Below are positions 18,034 through 26,303 of a stretch of DNA of 64,000 nucleotides, piece after piece. The stretch comes from Natronincola ferrireducens (GTDB lineage: Bacteria; Bacillota; Clostridia; Peptostreptococcales; Natronincolaceae): NCBI RefSeq assembly GCF_900100845.1, contig NZ_FNFP01000001.1:248001-312000 (forward strand), in the 5' to 3' direction. Every line of letters starts with the position of its first letter. Position 1 is the first letter of the stretch. Made by a program: the position numbers and the translations under genes. Under the pieces are notes generated by a model that saw only the letters and a program-made list of their open reading frames with translations, ran no database searches and was not told where the DNA came from.

Positions 18034-19605
18034 TTGGATGAAAAAAATATCCAAATATTTGATTGGGGGGAAATTCAATGGATATACGAACCAGAGTCCA
18101 TGAATTCCTCAAATATGATGTATATTGGCGTGGCAACTATTCTCCCAGGGGAGAGACAAGCTAAACACATTCATTATGGAAATGAACAGTTTTTATATGT
18201 CCTATCTGGAGAGGGTGAGCAGCTGTTAGACAACAAGGTCACTAACATAAAGCCGGGAGCATTTTTTCATATAGAAGCAGGATCTGTCCATGAAACCATC
18301 AATATTGGCAATGAACCTATGAAACAGCTGATTATATCAATCCCAGCGTCGCCAGAGAACAATACTTTTGTAGAAACTAGGATTAAAAAGTTGGTTAATA
18401 TTAGAGGTAAACAGGAGTCAACAATTAAAATTAATGATGAGATAAAAAAGTTATATGATGAAGCCGTTGGTATCCTCGATATTCCCATCAGTATTTTTAA
18501 TAAAAAAGGCGATGCTGTTATTGTAGGCAAAGAGTTCCCGGATTTTTGTGTAAAAATGTGTGGTGTAAATACCAATATTAAAAATTGTTGTTTATATGAA
18601 ATGAAGGAAGAGTGGGGACCAAGGCAATATAAAGAGCTGTCAGCTAATGTTTGTTCCTATGGGATAACTGTTTTTTATCTCCCTATACTTTGCAATGACG
18701 AAGCTATCGGTATAATCCTAGGTGGGCATATAAGGACCTCTAAGGAGGAATTAAGCAGCATTTATAAAAATAGCAAAAAGGATACAATCCAGGACCCTTC
18801 TTATCAAGTCATTCAAGTGGTGCCCAAGGGAACAATGATTGCTATATTACAGCAGATGAAAAAGCTAAGCAAAAACATTGCTTATTATTATATATTTAAA
18901 AAGGCTGAGATGGAATTAAATAAAAAAGAAGAAATCATTCAAGATATTATTAAAAACGAACTTATGCTGGAACAATCTTTAAAATCTACTGAAGGAAAGA
19001 TTTTAAATATGCAAATTAACAATCATTTTCTTTTCAATACCCTCAATGCCATCGCAGGAATGGCGGTAAAGGAGGATGCCTTTAAAACCTACGAATCTAT
19101 TATACATCTTGCTCAAATGTTTCGATACACACTTAAGACGGAGAATGATTTTGTAAAACTGAAGGAGGAAATAGAACAGCTACACATCTTTCTACAGCTA
19201 CAAAAATTGAGGCATGGTGATAAATTAAGGATAGATTTTGAGATTTCAAAGGAAGTAGATAAGGTTTATGTTCCATTTAACTGCCTACAACCAATTGTTG
19301 AAAATACTTTTATCCATGGATTTCGTTGTAAAAAGGATAAAATGCATATTCGTATCCTAGTAAAAGGCGGTGAAGATAGGATAGGGATAGAAATCCGAGA
19401 TAATGGTTGTGGAATAGAGGATAAAAATATAGAGGAGCTGAATAGAAGGCTAAGTAGGGAAAACAAAGAAAAAACCCTTAGTGGATTAGGGATGATCTAT
19501 TCCAAATTTCAACTGTTATATCAAGATAATTTTACATTTGAAATCCAAAGCCCATGCAATAAAGGAACTACTGTGAAGATTATTCTGCCAACCAAGTGGG
19601 CTTAA
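18034..19605 (+). CDS. Cupin-PocR-LytS/YesM-type sensor histidine kinase (first copy)
   Basis: The 523-residue cytoplasmic kinase has three parts. An N-terminal cupin (KHIHYGNEQFLYVLSGEGEQ, GAFFHIEAGSVHETIN) occupies about residues 35-110. A PocR-type sensory domain with clustered Cys (FPDFCVKMCG, NCC) spans about 128-275. A His_kinase/HATPase module follows (phospho-His in NNHFLFNTLNAIAG; IVENTFIHGF; IRDNGCGI). No membrane segment is seen. TTG 18034 lies 8 bases after AGGAG; the in-frame GTG at 18025 overlaps that site. It pairs with the regulator just downstream and probably controls the SHMT-like operon. A paralogue sits at 61070. Confidence 0.85.
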   Translation: MDEKNIQIFDWGEIQWIYEPESMNSSNMMYIGVATILPGERQAKHIHYGNEQFLYVLSGEGEQLLDNKVTNIKPGAFFHIEAGSVHETINIGNEPMKQLIISIPASPENNTFVETRIKKLVNIRGKQESTIKINDEIKKLYDEAVGILDIPISIFNKKGDAVIVGKEFPDFCVKMCGVNTNIKNCCLYEMKEEWGPRQYKELSANVCSYGITVFYLPILCNDEAIGIILGGHIRTSKEELSSIYKNSKKDTIQDPSYQVIQVVPKGTMIAILQQMKKLSKNIAYYYIFKKAEMELNKKEEIIQDIIKNELMLEQSLKSTEGKILNMQINNHFLFNTLNAIAGMAVKEDAFKTYESIIHLAQMFRYTLKTENDFVKLKEEIEQLHIFLQLQKLRHGDKLRIDFEISKEVDKVYVPFNCLQPIVENTFIHGFRCKKDKMHIRILVKGGEDRIGIEIRDNGCGIEDKNIEELNRRLSRENKEKTLSGLGMIYSKFQLLYQDNFTFEIQSPCNKGTTVKIILPTKWA

Positions 19606-19642
19606 AAAGTTCCAAAATGATAGGATTTTCGTAGGGGGGATT

Positions 19643-20344
19643 ATTATCAAAACTGCACTTATTGTGGACGATGAAGAACTATCCCGTGAACTATTAAGGT
19701 ATTTGATCAATAAGTATAGATTCCCTATTAAGGTAATAGGACAGGCTGCTGCAGGTGATGAGGCTGTAGGACTGATTTTTGATTTGAAACCAGATATTGT
19801 TTTTTTAGACATTGAAATGCCAGGCTACAATGGTATACAAGTAATGGAAAGGATCAATAGAGATTATATAGGAGCCATCAAGTTTATCGTCATCACAGCC
19901 TATAATTACTTTGAATATGCTCAGGCTGCTTTGAGATTAGGGGCTAAGGACATTCTATTAAAACCCATTGAGCCAAAGCAATTTAAGGAAACGATAGAAC
20001 GGGTTTTACATTATAATTATACAGACAACCAATTTTTTAACGAAATATTGGCCTATATCAATAACAATTATTATAAAACCATTCAGTTAAAGGAAACTGC
20101 AAAAAGGTTTCATACCAGCCCCAATTATATCACTAGAATGTTTAAAAAATACTTTGGTGTTAGCTTTATCGTTTACTTAAATAGAATAAAAATAGAAAAG
20201 GCAAAAGAGCTTTTAACCGACACACAGTTATCTATAAAAGAAATTGCTAACACAGTTGGCTACAACAATCTCAATTATTTCTATAAAAACTTTAAGATGA
20301 TTACAGGGATTACACCTAAAGGATTTAAGAAAAATGAAGGTTAA
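19643..20344 (+). CDS. AraC-type response regulator with apparent ATT start
   Basis: The protein has a receiver domain (LIVDDEELSRELL, phospho-Asp in DIVFLDIEMPGYNG, Lys in LLKPIEP) and two C-terminal AraC helix-turn-helix units (ETAKRFHTSPNYITRMFKKY, IKEIANTVGYNNLNYFYKNF). Normal family N-termini read M-I-K-x-A-L-I-V-D-D-E. Here that position is ATT ATC AAA ACT, just after AGGGGGG (19633-19639), with no ATG, GTG or TTG in reach. GTG 19664 would remove the first beta strand. An ATT (19643) or ATC (19646) start is therefore likely. It pairs with the cupin-PocR kinase. Confidence 0.8.
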   Translation: MIKTALIVDDEELSRELLRYLINKYRFPIKVIGQAAAGDEAVGLIFDLKPDIVFLDIEMPGYNGIQVMERINRDYIGAIKFIVITAYNYFEYAQAALRLGAKDILLKPIEPKQFKETIERVLHYNYTDNQFFNEILAYINNNYYKTIQLKETAKRFHTSPNYITRMFKKYFGVSFIVYLNRIKIEKAKELLTDTQLSIKEIANTVGYNNLNYFYKNFKMITGITPKGFKKNEG

Positions 20345-20373
20345 CTTCTGTTATACTAAAGAAACATCATGTG

Positions 20374-20413
20374 GACCGTAGGAGTTTAGCACGTTAAATC
20401 CTAGGGTCTTTTT
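20374..20413 (+). terminator. Terminator after the response regulator
   Basis: Interrupted stem GACC/GGTC, TAGGA/TCCTA, TTTA/TAAA, followed by TTTTT. It separates the regulator pair from the SHMT-like operon. Confidence 0.6.
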
Positions 20414-20556
20414 CTTATTTTATGAAGGATTTGAAATAAATAAAGTTAAATCTGTTCAATAAATAGTCAATATAGTTAATTTTAAAGAAAGAAATTGTTT
20501 GAGATAATTAATTTAAAATATTTAAAAAATTCAAAATATATCTTGGAGGGATAAAT

Positions 20557-21807
20557 ATGTTACATACTGTTAAAGAAAAGGATATGGATTTATACAATAT
20601 CGTGGAGGAGGAGCTTCAACGTCAAAGGACTGGTATTGAAATGATAGCATCTGAAAGCTATGTACCAACCCAAGTTTTGGAATTACAAGGTAGTATATTG
20701 ACCAATAAGACAATGGAGGGCTTTCCAGGCAAAAGATATCATGCGGGAAGTAAAGTTATTGACAAGGCAGAGATATTAGGTATTGAGAGGGCAAAAGAGT
20801 TATTCAAGGCTGAACACGCCAATATACAGCCCCATTCTGGATCAAATGCTAACCACTGTGTCTATACAGCAATTTTAAATCCTGGAGATACAGTATTGGG
20901 AATGCGATTAGATCAAGGAGGCCATCTGACCCATGGCAGCAGCGCCAACTTTTCTGGTAAAGTATATAACTTTGTTTCCTATGGGTTAAATAGAGAAACA
21001 GAGGAAATCGACTATGAAGAAATTGAAACATTAGCCCAGCAACATAGACCTAAGCTTATCGTTGCAGGAGCCAGTGCATATCCTAGGGTGATAGACTATG
21101 AAAAAATCAGTAATATTGCTAAAAAAATAGATGCATACTTCATGGTGGATATGGCTCATGTGGCAGGCCTAGTGGCGGCAGGGGTTAACCCAAGTCCAGT
21201 AGCCTATGCAGATTTTGTAACCTCTACAACCACCAAAACCCTGGCGGGAGCAAGGGGAGGATTTATCCTTTGCAAAGAAAAATATGCAAAAGCACTGGAC
21301 AAAGCGACATTTCCAGGGGCTCAGGGGTCAATGCACCTTCATGTAATGGCAGCCAAAGCCTATACCTTTAAACATGCTATGAGTCAAGAGTTTAGAGATT
21401 GTATGAAACAAGTAGTAAAAAATGCTCAAAAGCTAGCGGAGATTTTAAAAGAAAATGGTTTTAGAATTGTAACTGGGGGTACCGACAATCATATATTATT
21501 GGTGGATTTACGACCTAAAAATTTAACAGGGGCTGAATTTGAAAGGGCTTTAGAAGCTGTTGGCATAACCGTCAATAAGAATATGATTCCCTTTGATCCT
21601 GAAAAACCATTGATAACAAGTGGTGTAAGAATAGGCACAACAGCCATGACCACAAGGGGTATGAAGGAAAAAGAAATGGTAGAGATAGGTCATATCATGA
21701 ATAGGGTAGCTGAGGGTATTGAAGATCATAAAGCTTTGGAGGAGATTCAATCTGAAGTACTGGTGTTAAGCTCAAGATTTCCCCTTTATCCAGGGTACTT
21801 TGAGTAG
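20557..21807 (+). CDS. Divergent serine hydroxymethyltransferase-like PLP enzyme
   Basis: The 416-residue fold-type I PLP enzyme of the SHMT family has EMIASESYVPTQVLELQGSI, MVDMAHVAGLVAAGVNPSP and the Schiff-base Lys region. That region reads TSTTTKTLAGARGG where SHMT normally has TTTTHKTLxGPRGG. The loop KYAEGYPGKRYYGG of GlyA reads KTMEGFPGKRYHAG. So residues matching E. coli Tyr55, Tyr65 and the His before the PLP Lys are replaced, while Glu57 is kept. A housekeeping GlyA is therefore unlikely. It heads an operon with an M20 amidohydrolase and membrane proteins, next to a cupin-PocR two-component pair. The substrate is unknown; an aldolase or alpha-substituted-serine transferase is possible. 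Confidence 0.75.
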   Translation: MLHTVKEKDMDLYNIVEEELQRQRTGIEMIASESYVPTQVLELQGSILTNKTMEGFPGKRYHAGSKVIDKAEILGIERAKELFKAEHANIQPHSGSNANHCVYTAILNPGDTVLGMRLDQGGHLTHGSSANFSGKVYNFVSYGLNRETEEIDYEEIETLAQQHRPKLIVAGASAYPRVIDYEKISNIAKKIDAYFMVDMAHVAGLVAAGVNPSPVAYADFVTSTTTKTLAGARGGFILCKEKYAKALDKATFPGAQGSMHLHVMAAKAYTFKHAMSQEFRDCMKQVVKNAQKLAEILKENGFRIVTGGTDNHILLVDLRPKNLTGAEFERALEAVGITVNKNMIPFDPEKPLITSGVRIGTTAMTTRGMKEKEMVEIGHIMNRVAEGIEDHKALEEIQSEVLVLSSRFPLYPGYFE

Positions 21808-21887
21808 GGGAGGATGCAAAAATTTGTTTGATAGGCTATTCTCACCTAGAAGAATTTATTAAAACCAATGGAATGGAGGCGAGCTTT

Positions 21888-23084
21888 ATGGAGTCTATAA
21901 GATCCCTTATGGAAAAATATAAAGAAGAGCTGATAGAAATCAGGCAGGATTTCCACATGAATCCGGAATTAAGCTTTAAAGAATATCGAACAACGGAAAA
22001 AATAAAAGAACTCCTTGTAAAATACAATATAGAAATTGTAGATATAGGTATAGAAACAGGTGTTATAGGTCTGTTGAGGGGAAAAGAAGAAGGACCCACC
22101 ATCGCCCTAAGAGGAGATATTGATGCCTTACCGATTTTTGAAGAGAATAATGTTCCCTATAAATCAAGGGTGGAGGGTGTTATGCATGCCTGTGGTCATG
22201 ATGTTCATGCCACTTCACTTTTAGGTGCAGCTATGATTTTGTCAGAATTAAGGGATGAAATAAAGGGAAATGTGAAATTTATTTTTCAACCAGCAGAAGA
22301 AGTGAATAAGGGTGCTAAGCTATTAGTAGAAAAGGGGGTTATGGAGAATCCTAAAGTAGATGCGGTATTCGGCCTCCATAATCATCCAGATATTCCAGCA
22401 GGTAAAGTAGGTGTAAAGCTGGGGGGATTAATGGCTGCTGTAGATACCATTAGAGTTCAAGTGAAGGGTGTTGGGGGTCATGGTGCTATTCCCAATAGAA
22501 CAATTGATCCTATAGTAGCATCCAGTGCCATTATTATGGGATTGCAAAGTGTTGTCAGCAGGAATGTAAACCCTCTAGAAGCAGCGGTAGTATCTATAGG
22601 TACAATCAACGCAGGGATTGCTAACAATGTTATACCTGAAGAAGTAAGAATGACGGGGACTGTAAGAAGCTTTAGTAAAGAACTGCGAAAGGAGCTTCCT
22701 AGTCTATTGGAGAGAAATATAGAAAATAGTGCAAAGGCCTATGGTGCCGAGGCTACATTAGAATATATATTTGATTTGCCAGCAGTAATCAATGAAGAAG
22801 AAATGTATAAACTGGGGGTTGCTGCTGTATCGGAAATATGTACTCCTGAGGGTATCGTAGATCCTATCCCTTCAATGGGAGGAGAGGACTTTTCTATCTA
22901 TATGGAAAAAGCTCCAGGCTGCTTTTATTGGTTAGGAGTGGGTAACCAAGAAAAGGAATGTGTTTATCAGTGGCATAACCCTAAATTCAATATTGATGAA
23001 GATGCTTTACCAATAGGAAGTGGTATATTAGCTGAATCTGTTATGAAGGCTATAGATTATTTTATAGCTAAAAATAAAAGATAA
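21888..23084 (+). CDS. M20-family amidohydrolase (IAA-amino acid/hippurate hydrolase type)
   Basis: This roughly 398-residue zinc-type hydrolase of the M20D group should cleave an N-acyl or amide bond of an amino acid derivative. Metal-ligand motifs: GVMHACGHDVHATSLLGAA (Cys, His), FQPAEEVNKGAKLLVEKGVM (Glu pair), FGLHNHPDIPAGKVGV (His) and the C-terminal HNPKFNIDEDALPIG (His). ATG 21888 has GGAGG 8 bases upstream. An in-frame TTG at 21828 would add 20 residues without a site. It follows the SHMT-like gene closely and precedes two membrane-protein genes, which suggests uptake and hydrolysis of a conjugated amino acid. Confidence 0.88.
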   Translation: MESIRSLMEKYKEELIEIRQDFHMNPELSFKEYRTTEKIKELLVKYNIEIVDIGIETGVIGLLRGKEEGPTIALRGDIDALPIFEENNVPYKSRVEGVMHACGHDVHATSLLGAAMILSELRDEIKGNVKFIFQPAEEVNKGAKLLVEKGVMENPKVDAVFGLHNHPDIPAGKVGVKLGGLMAAVDTIRVQVKGVGGHGAIPNRTIDPIVASSAIIMGLQSVVSRNVNPLEAAVVSIGTINAGIANNVIPEEVRMTGTVRSFSKELRKELPSLLERNIENSAKAYGAEATLEYIFDLPAVINEEEMYKLGVAAVSEICTPEGIVDPIPSMGGEDFSIYMEKAPGCFYWLGVGNQEKECVYQWHNPKFNIDEDALPIGSGILAESVMKAIDYFIAKNKR

Positions 23085-23094
23085 AGGGGTGTAT

Positions 23095-23907
23095 ATGATG
23101 GATCAAGGTAAGCCGCTATGGAAAGACCCAAAGCTACATGGAGTAGTATTAGTAATCACATTGATTACGGAAAAAATAGGAACCCATAGAGTTCCCATAG
23201 GCCCAGGAGTTATTTTGTTTTTACCAATGCTGTATGCTATGATTTTAGGACTAATTCTCTTTTTAACAAAACTAGTAAAAGAAGAACAAGCTACTACAGC
23301 AGAACCAATCATTGTTTTATCTATTACTTTATTGATTGCAAAAATAGGGGTGTTAATTGGACCCTCCATCGACAGAATCATTGCTGCAGGACCTGCTTTG
23401 CTCCTACAGGAGTTTGGAAACCTAGGAACTATTGTTTTTGCTCTGCCTATTGCTTTATTATTAGGATTTAAGAGGGAAGCTGTTGGCATGACCCATTCCA
23501 TAGGCAGGGAACCAAATGTTGGATTAATTGTAGATAAATATGGATTTAACTCACCAGAAGGTAGAGGTGTAATGATTGTTTATATTGTAGGAACGATGTT
23601 TGGCACCATATTTATGGGCTTGATAGCAGGTTTTCTTGCTTCTGCCACTCCATTGCACCCTCTGGCATTTGCTATGGCAACTGGGGTAGGAAGTGGAAGT
23701 TTAATGGCGGCGGCTTCAGGAACACTGGCCAATTTATTTCCAGAAATGTCGGATGACATTATTGCCTTTGCTGGGGCCAGCAACCTATTATCAACAGGAT
23801 TTGGATTATATATGTCTGTATTTGTTGCTCTACCTTTGACCAATAAGCTATACAATTGGTTAGAGCCTAAAATAGGGCGTGGGAATAAAGTGAAGGAAGA
23901 AGCCTAA
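23095..23907 (+). CDS. DUF3100-type multi-pass membrane protein
   Basis: The roughly 270-residue protein has about seven hydrophobic segments and the conserved cytoplasmic-looking stretch GMTHSIGREPNVGLIVDKYG, followed by SPEGRGVMIVYIVGTMFGTI and a glycine-rich ATGVGSGSLMAAASGTLANL. This resembles DUF3100, an uncharacterised family found with amidohydrolases. A transporter for the substrate of the adjacent M20 enzyme is the natural inference. Two adjacent ATGs (23095, 23098) follow AAAGGGG; either may start it. Confidence 0.72.
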   Translation: MMDQGKPLWKDPKLHGVVLVITLITEKIGTHRVPIGPGVILFLPMLYAMILGLILFLTKLVKEEQATTAEPIIVLSITLLIAKIGVLIGPSIDRIIAAGPALLLQEFGNLGTIVFALPIALLLGFKREAVGMTHSIGREPNVGLIVDKYGFNSPEGRGVMIVYIVGTMFGTIFMGLIAGFLASATPLHPLAFAMATGVGSGSLMAAASGTLANLFPEMSDDIIAFAGASNLLSTGFGLYMSVFVALPLTNKLYNWLEPKIGRGNKVKEEA

Positions 23908-23928
23908 AGGGGAAGGGAGGAAAAATTA

Positions 23929-24384
23929 ATGAAATTGAAAGAACTACAAGAATGGATTATTCTGTTGTTAATTATAGGTATAATGGCTTTGCTAGGCAAC
24001 TATATTGGATATGGAGAAGCAATTGCAGCATCTATTCCTGGAATGATAATACTTATACTCATTAGTCTAGCAGGAATGATTTTAGCTAAAATTATCCCTA
24101 TCAATATCCCCAGTATTGCATATATCGGTATTATAGGGATGGTACTTACAATTCCAGGTGTTCCTTTTTCGGAAACAGTCGTTGCATATACACAAAAAGT
24201 ACAATTTTTAGCCCTTGCCACTCCAGTTTTAGCCTACGCTGGAATTGCCATAGGAAAAAGCTGGAATGATTTTACCAAATTAGGATGGAAAAGCATCGTG
24301 GTTTCTCTATTTGTGCTATTCGGGACATTCCTGGGTTCTGCTGTCATTGCACAAATCATCTTAAAAAGCCAAGGCATCATATAA
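23929..24384 (+). CDS. Small membrane protein, partner of the DUF3100 protein
   Basis: This 151-residue protein has four or five predicted membrane helices (WIILLLIIGIMALLGNYIGY and others). I do not recognise a named domain with certainty. It lies 21 bases after the DUF3100 gene with a GGGAGG site and ends the operon. Its companion position suggests the two form one transporter or carrier complex, but nothing in the sequence proves it. Confidence 0.6.
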   Translation: MKLKELQEWIILLLIIGIMALLGNYIGYGEAIAASIPGMIILILISLAGMILAKIIPINIPSIAYIGIIGMVLTIPGVPFSETVVAYTQKVQFLALATPVLAYAGIAIGKSWNDFTKLGWKSIVVSLFVLFGTFLGSAVIAQIILKSQGII

Positions 24385-24470
24385 AATATGTTCCATATAG
24401 ATAATAGAGGACCTATAGGGTTTGGTCTAATAAATATTTCATAGTAATTTTATATAGAAAGAAAAGCCTT

Positions 24471-24504
24471 AGGAGAATTCTTGAAAATAGAGGGTTCTCC
24501 TTTT
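24471..24504 (+). terminator. Weak terminator after the SHMT-like operon
   Basis: Stem AGGAGAA/TTCTCCT (24471-24477 and 24495-24501) with a 17-base loop and TTTT. Confidence 0.5.
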
Positions 24505-24680
24505 ATATTCCTTGATCCCTCCCCTATAGAAGCGGAAATGTTAGTAATAAATCAAAGCATAAGAAACATAAAATCAAGCTAATGGAGATAAAAGGATTAT
24601 CGAGACTTTTATCGAATAATGAATAATATTGAAAAAATTAAACTGCCTTTTTATAAAATTTGATAAAAATGAGGGGAAAA

Positions 24681-25418
24681 ATGAAGCTTTTAGCCCAGTT
24701 AATGGATTATACAGAAGCGTTACTGGATTTTATTTATCCAACCCATATCAACTGCATTACTTGCAACGGTTATTTAGGGGGTGAAGGAAAATATGGTCTT
24801 TGTTCCCCCTGTCTAAAGAAAATTACATTTATTACCGATAATAGTTGTAGGAAATGCTCAAAGCCCCTGAGCACCATGGAGGATTTGGATATCTGTGGGG
24901 ATTGTAGGGATACCCAATATGCCTTTGATAGGGTTATTGCTGTGGTAGAATATGAGGGAATTATACAAAAACTAGTGTTTCGGTTGAAGTATCAGGATGC
25001 CACCTATTTAGCTAGACATATGGCTCTTATGATGACGGATGTTCTGAAGAAAGAAGAAATAGCAGCAGATGTCATTTTAGCAGTTCCTCTATATCCTCAA
25101 AAAGAAAAACAGCGGGGCTATAACCAAGCCCATCTTCTAGCTAAATATATTAGCAAAAATATGGGTATAGATTATAAAAAGCATCAATTAGTAAGGATAA
25201 AGAACACAGAAGTAATGCATAATCTCTCCAGAAGGCAGCGACGTCAAAATGTCAGCAAAGCCTTTCACATAAGAGATGGAAATTTTCTAGTGGACAAGAC
25301 CATCCTACTAGTTGATGATATATTCACCAGTGGTGCCACTGCTGAGGCCTGCAGCAAAGTGGTGATAGAGGCAGGAGCAAGGTCTGTAGTGGTTGTAACC
25401 TTTGCAAGAGGGATATAA
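24681..25418 (+). CDS. comF: ComF-family phosphoribosyltransferase-like protein
   Basis: The 245-residue protein has the double zinc-finger start of ComF (CITCNGYLG, CSPCLKK, CRKCSKPL, CGDC) and a PRTase fold with the PRPP loop (ILLVDDIFTSGATAEACSKV). ComF assists the competence helicase in DNA uptake in Bacillus; in clostridia it often sits before yvyF-flgM, as here. ATG 24681 follows GAGGGG by about 5 bases; an in-frame TTG at 24660 lies upstream of that site. Confidence 0.9.
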   Translation: MKLLAQLMDYTEALLDFIYPTHINCITCNGYLGGEGKYGLCSPCLKKITFITDNSCRKCSKPLSTMEDLDICGDCRDTQYAFDRVIAVVEYEGIIQKLVFRLKYQDATYLARHMALMMTDVLKKEEIAADVILAVPLYPQKEKQRGYNQAHLLAKYISKNMGIDYKKHQLVRIKNTEVMHNLSRRQRRQNVSKAFHIRDGNFLVDKTILLVDDIFTSGATAEACSKVVIEAGARSVVVVTFARGI

Positions 25419-25423
25419 AGTTA

Positions 25424-25467
25424 ATTATTCATTATTCATTTTCAATTATTCATTCCGCCACAGGCGG
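25424..25467 (+). repeat. Dispersed leader repeat, copy 3
   Basis: ATTATTCATTATTCATT-type words end in palindrome CCGCC-ACA-GGCGG (25455-25467), directly before the AGGAGGGG site of the yvyF-like gene. Confidence 0.65.
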
Positions 25468-25483
25468 CAGAGGAGGGGATTTG

Positions 25484-25903
25484 ATGGAATTAAAAAATTG
25501 TACCAAGTGTGGCAGGGCCTTTGCTTATACTGGTTCAGACCTGTGTTCCCGTTGCGATAATACCGATGAAGAGGATTTTAAAAAGGTAAAGGACTATTTA
25601 TACGATCACCCAGGGGCCAATATTTTGGAGGTTTCTGAGGCAACTGAGGTCAGCGAAAAAAAGATATTAAAGTTTTTAAGGGAAAACAGAATAGAAATTC
25701 GAGAAGCCGACAATTTATTGTTAGGCTGTGAAAGGTGTGCTGCACCTATCCGTTCTGGAAAATTCTGCGACAAATGTGCAGCCCAATTAAAAAAGGAATT
25801 TTCCTCTATCCTTCAAACCAACAAGACGGAACCAGACAAACCTAAAATAACCACCAAAAGTAATAAGATGTATACCGCTGAAATTAGAAAAAAATTTAAA
25901 TAA
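25484..25903 (+). CDS. yvyF: YvyF-family flagellar operon protein
   Basis: The 139-residue protein has two Cys4 ribbons: CTKCGRAFAYTGSDLCSRC at the N-terminus and CERCAAPIRSGKFCDKC near residues 85-101. A MerR-like helical unit lies between them (ANILEVSEATEVSEKKILKF). It matches the TIGR03826 family that sits before flgM. Regulation of flagellar gene expression is suspected for the family but not shown here. ATG 25484 follows AGGAGGGG; TTG 25481 is closer to the site. A paralogue lies at 47504. Confidence 0.87.
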   Translation: MELKNCTKCGRAFAYTGSDLCSRCDNTDEEDFKKVKDYLYDHPGANILEVSEATEVSEKKILKFLRENRIEIREADNLLLGCERCAAPIRSGKFCDKCAAQLKKEFSSILQTNKTEPDKPKITTKSNKMYTAEIRKKFK

Positions 25904-25905
25904 GG

Positions 25906-25934
25906 TAAAGAAACACCTCTAACTTACCGATAAT
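25906..25934 (+). promoter_or_regulatory. Sigma-28 (SigD/FliA) promoter for flgM
   Basis: TAAAGAAA (25906-25913), 13 bases, CCGATAAT (25927-25934). This matches the sigma-28 consensus TAAAGTTT-N11-GCCGATAA within one spacer base. Transcription should begin near 25941, inside the loop of the hairpin below. Confidence 0.75.
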
Positions 25935-25976
25935 ACTATTAACAATAAAGAATCGGAAAGTTAGAGGTGTTTTTTT
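25911..25976 (+). terminator. yvyF terminator whose 3' arm holds the flgM Shine-Dalgarno
   Basis: A roughly 20-bp stem (25911-25931 with 25952-25973; core ACACCTCTAACTT/AAGTTAGAGGTGT) is followed by seven T. The flgM site GAGGTG (25964-25969) lies in the 3' arm, 7 bases from the ATG. Readthrough RNA from comF-yvyF would therefore terminate or hide the flgM site, whereas RNA from the sigma-28 promoter lacks the 5' arm. Confidence 0.8.
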
Positions 25977-26267
25977 ATGAAGATTTATAACAATCCCAAC
26001 ATCAATAAAATCATGGAAGTCTATAACAAAACCAGCAAGTCTGTCGAGAAGACCAACCAAGTTCAACAGACGAAGGACAAACTAGAGATATCCCAAAGCG
26101 CAAAGGAATTTCAAATAGCTATGCAGGCCTTTAAAAATCTTCCAGAGGTACGGGAGGAAAAGCTGAAGGAAATCAAAGAAAAAATCGAAACAAATAGCTA
26201 CAATATATCTGGAAAAGAAATAGCCAACAAAATTTTAGAAGGAATCATGATAGATAAAAAGTTATAG
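25977..26267 (+). CDS. flgM: Anti-sigma-28 factor FlgM
   Basis: The 96-residue protein has the FlgM layout: disordered N-terminus, then the sigma-binding helices (KDKLEISQSAKEFQIAMQAF, LKEIKEKIETNSYNISGKEI, NKILEGIMIDKKL). It binds and inhibits sigma-28 until hook completion allows its export. It starts the late operon flgM-flgN-flgK-flgL-fliW-csrA. Confidence 0.92.
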   Translation: MKIYNNPNINKIMEVYNKTSKSVEKTNQVQQTKDKLEISQSAKEFQIAMQAFKNLPEVREEKLKEIKEKIETNSYNISGKEIANKILEGIMIDKKL

Positions 26268-26303
26268 ATACTTGAAGGCTACAGGACAGATGGAGGTGTT
26301 TGG

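Noticed and set aside
20557-21807. Plain glyA annotation
   Set aside because: Several residues at the SHMT active site are replaced and the operon context is catabolic, so no symbol was given.
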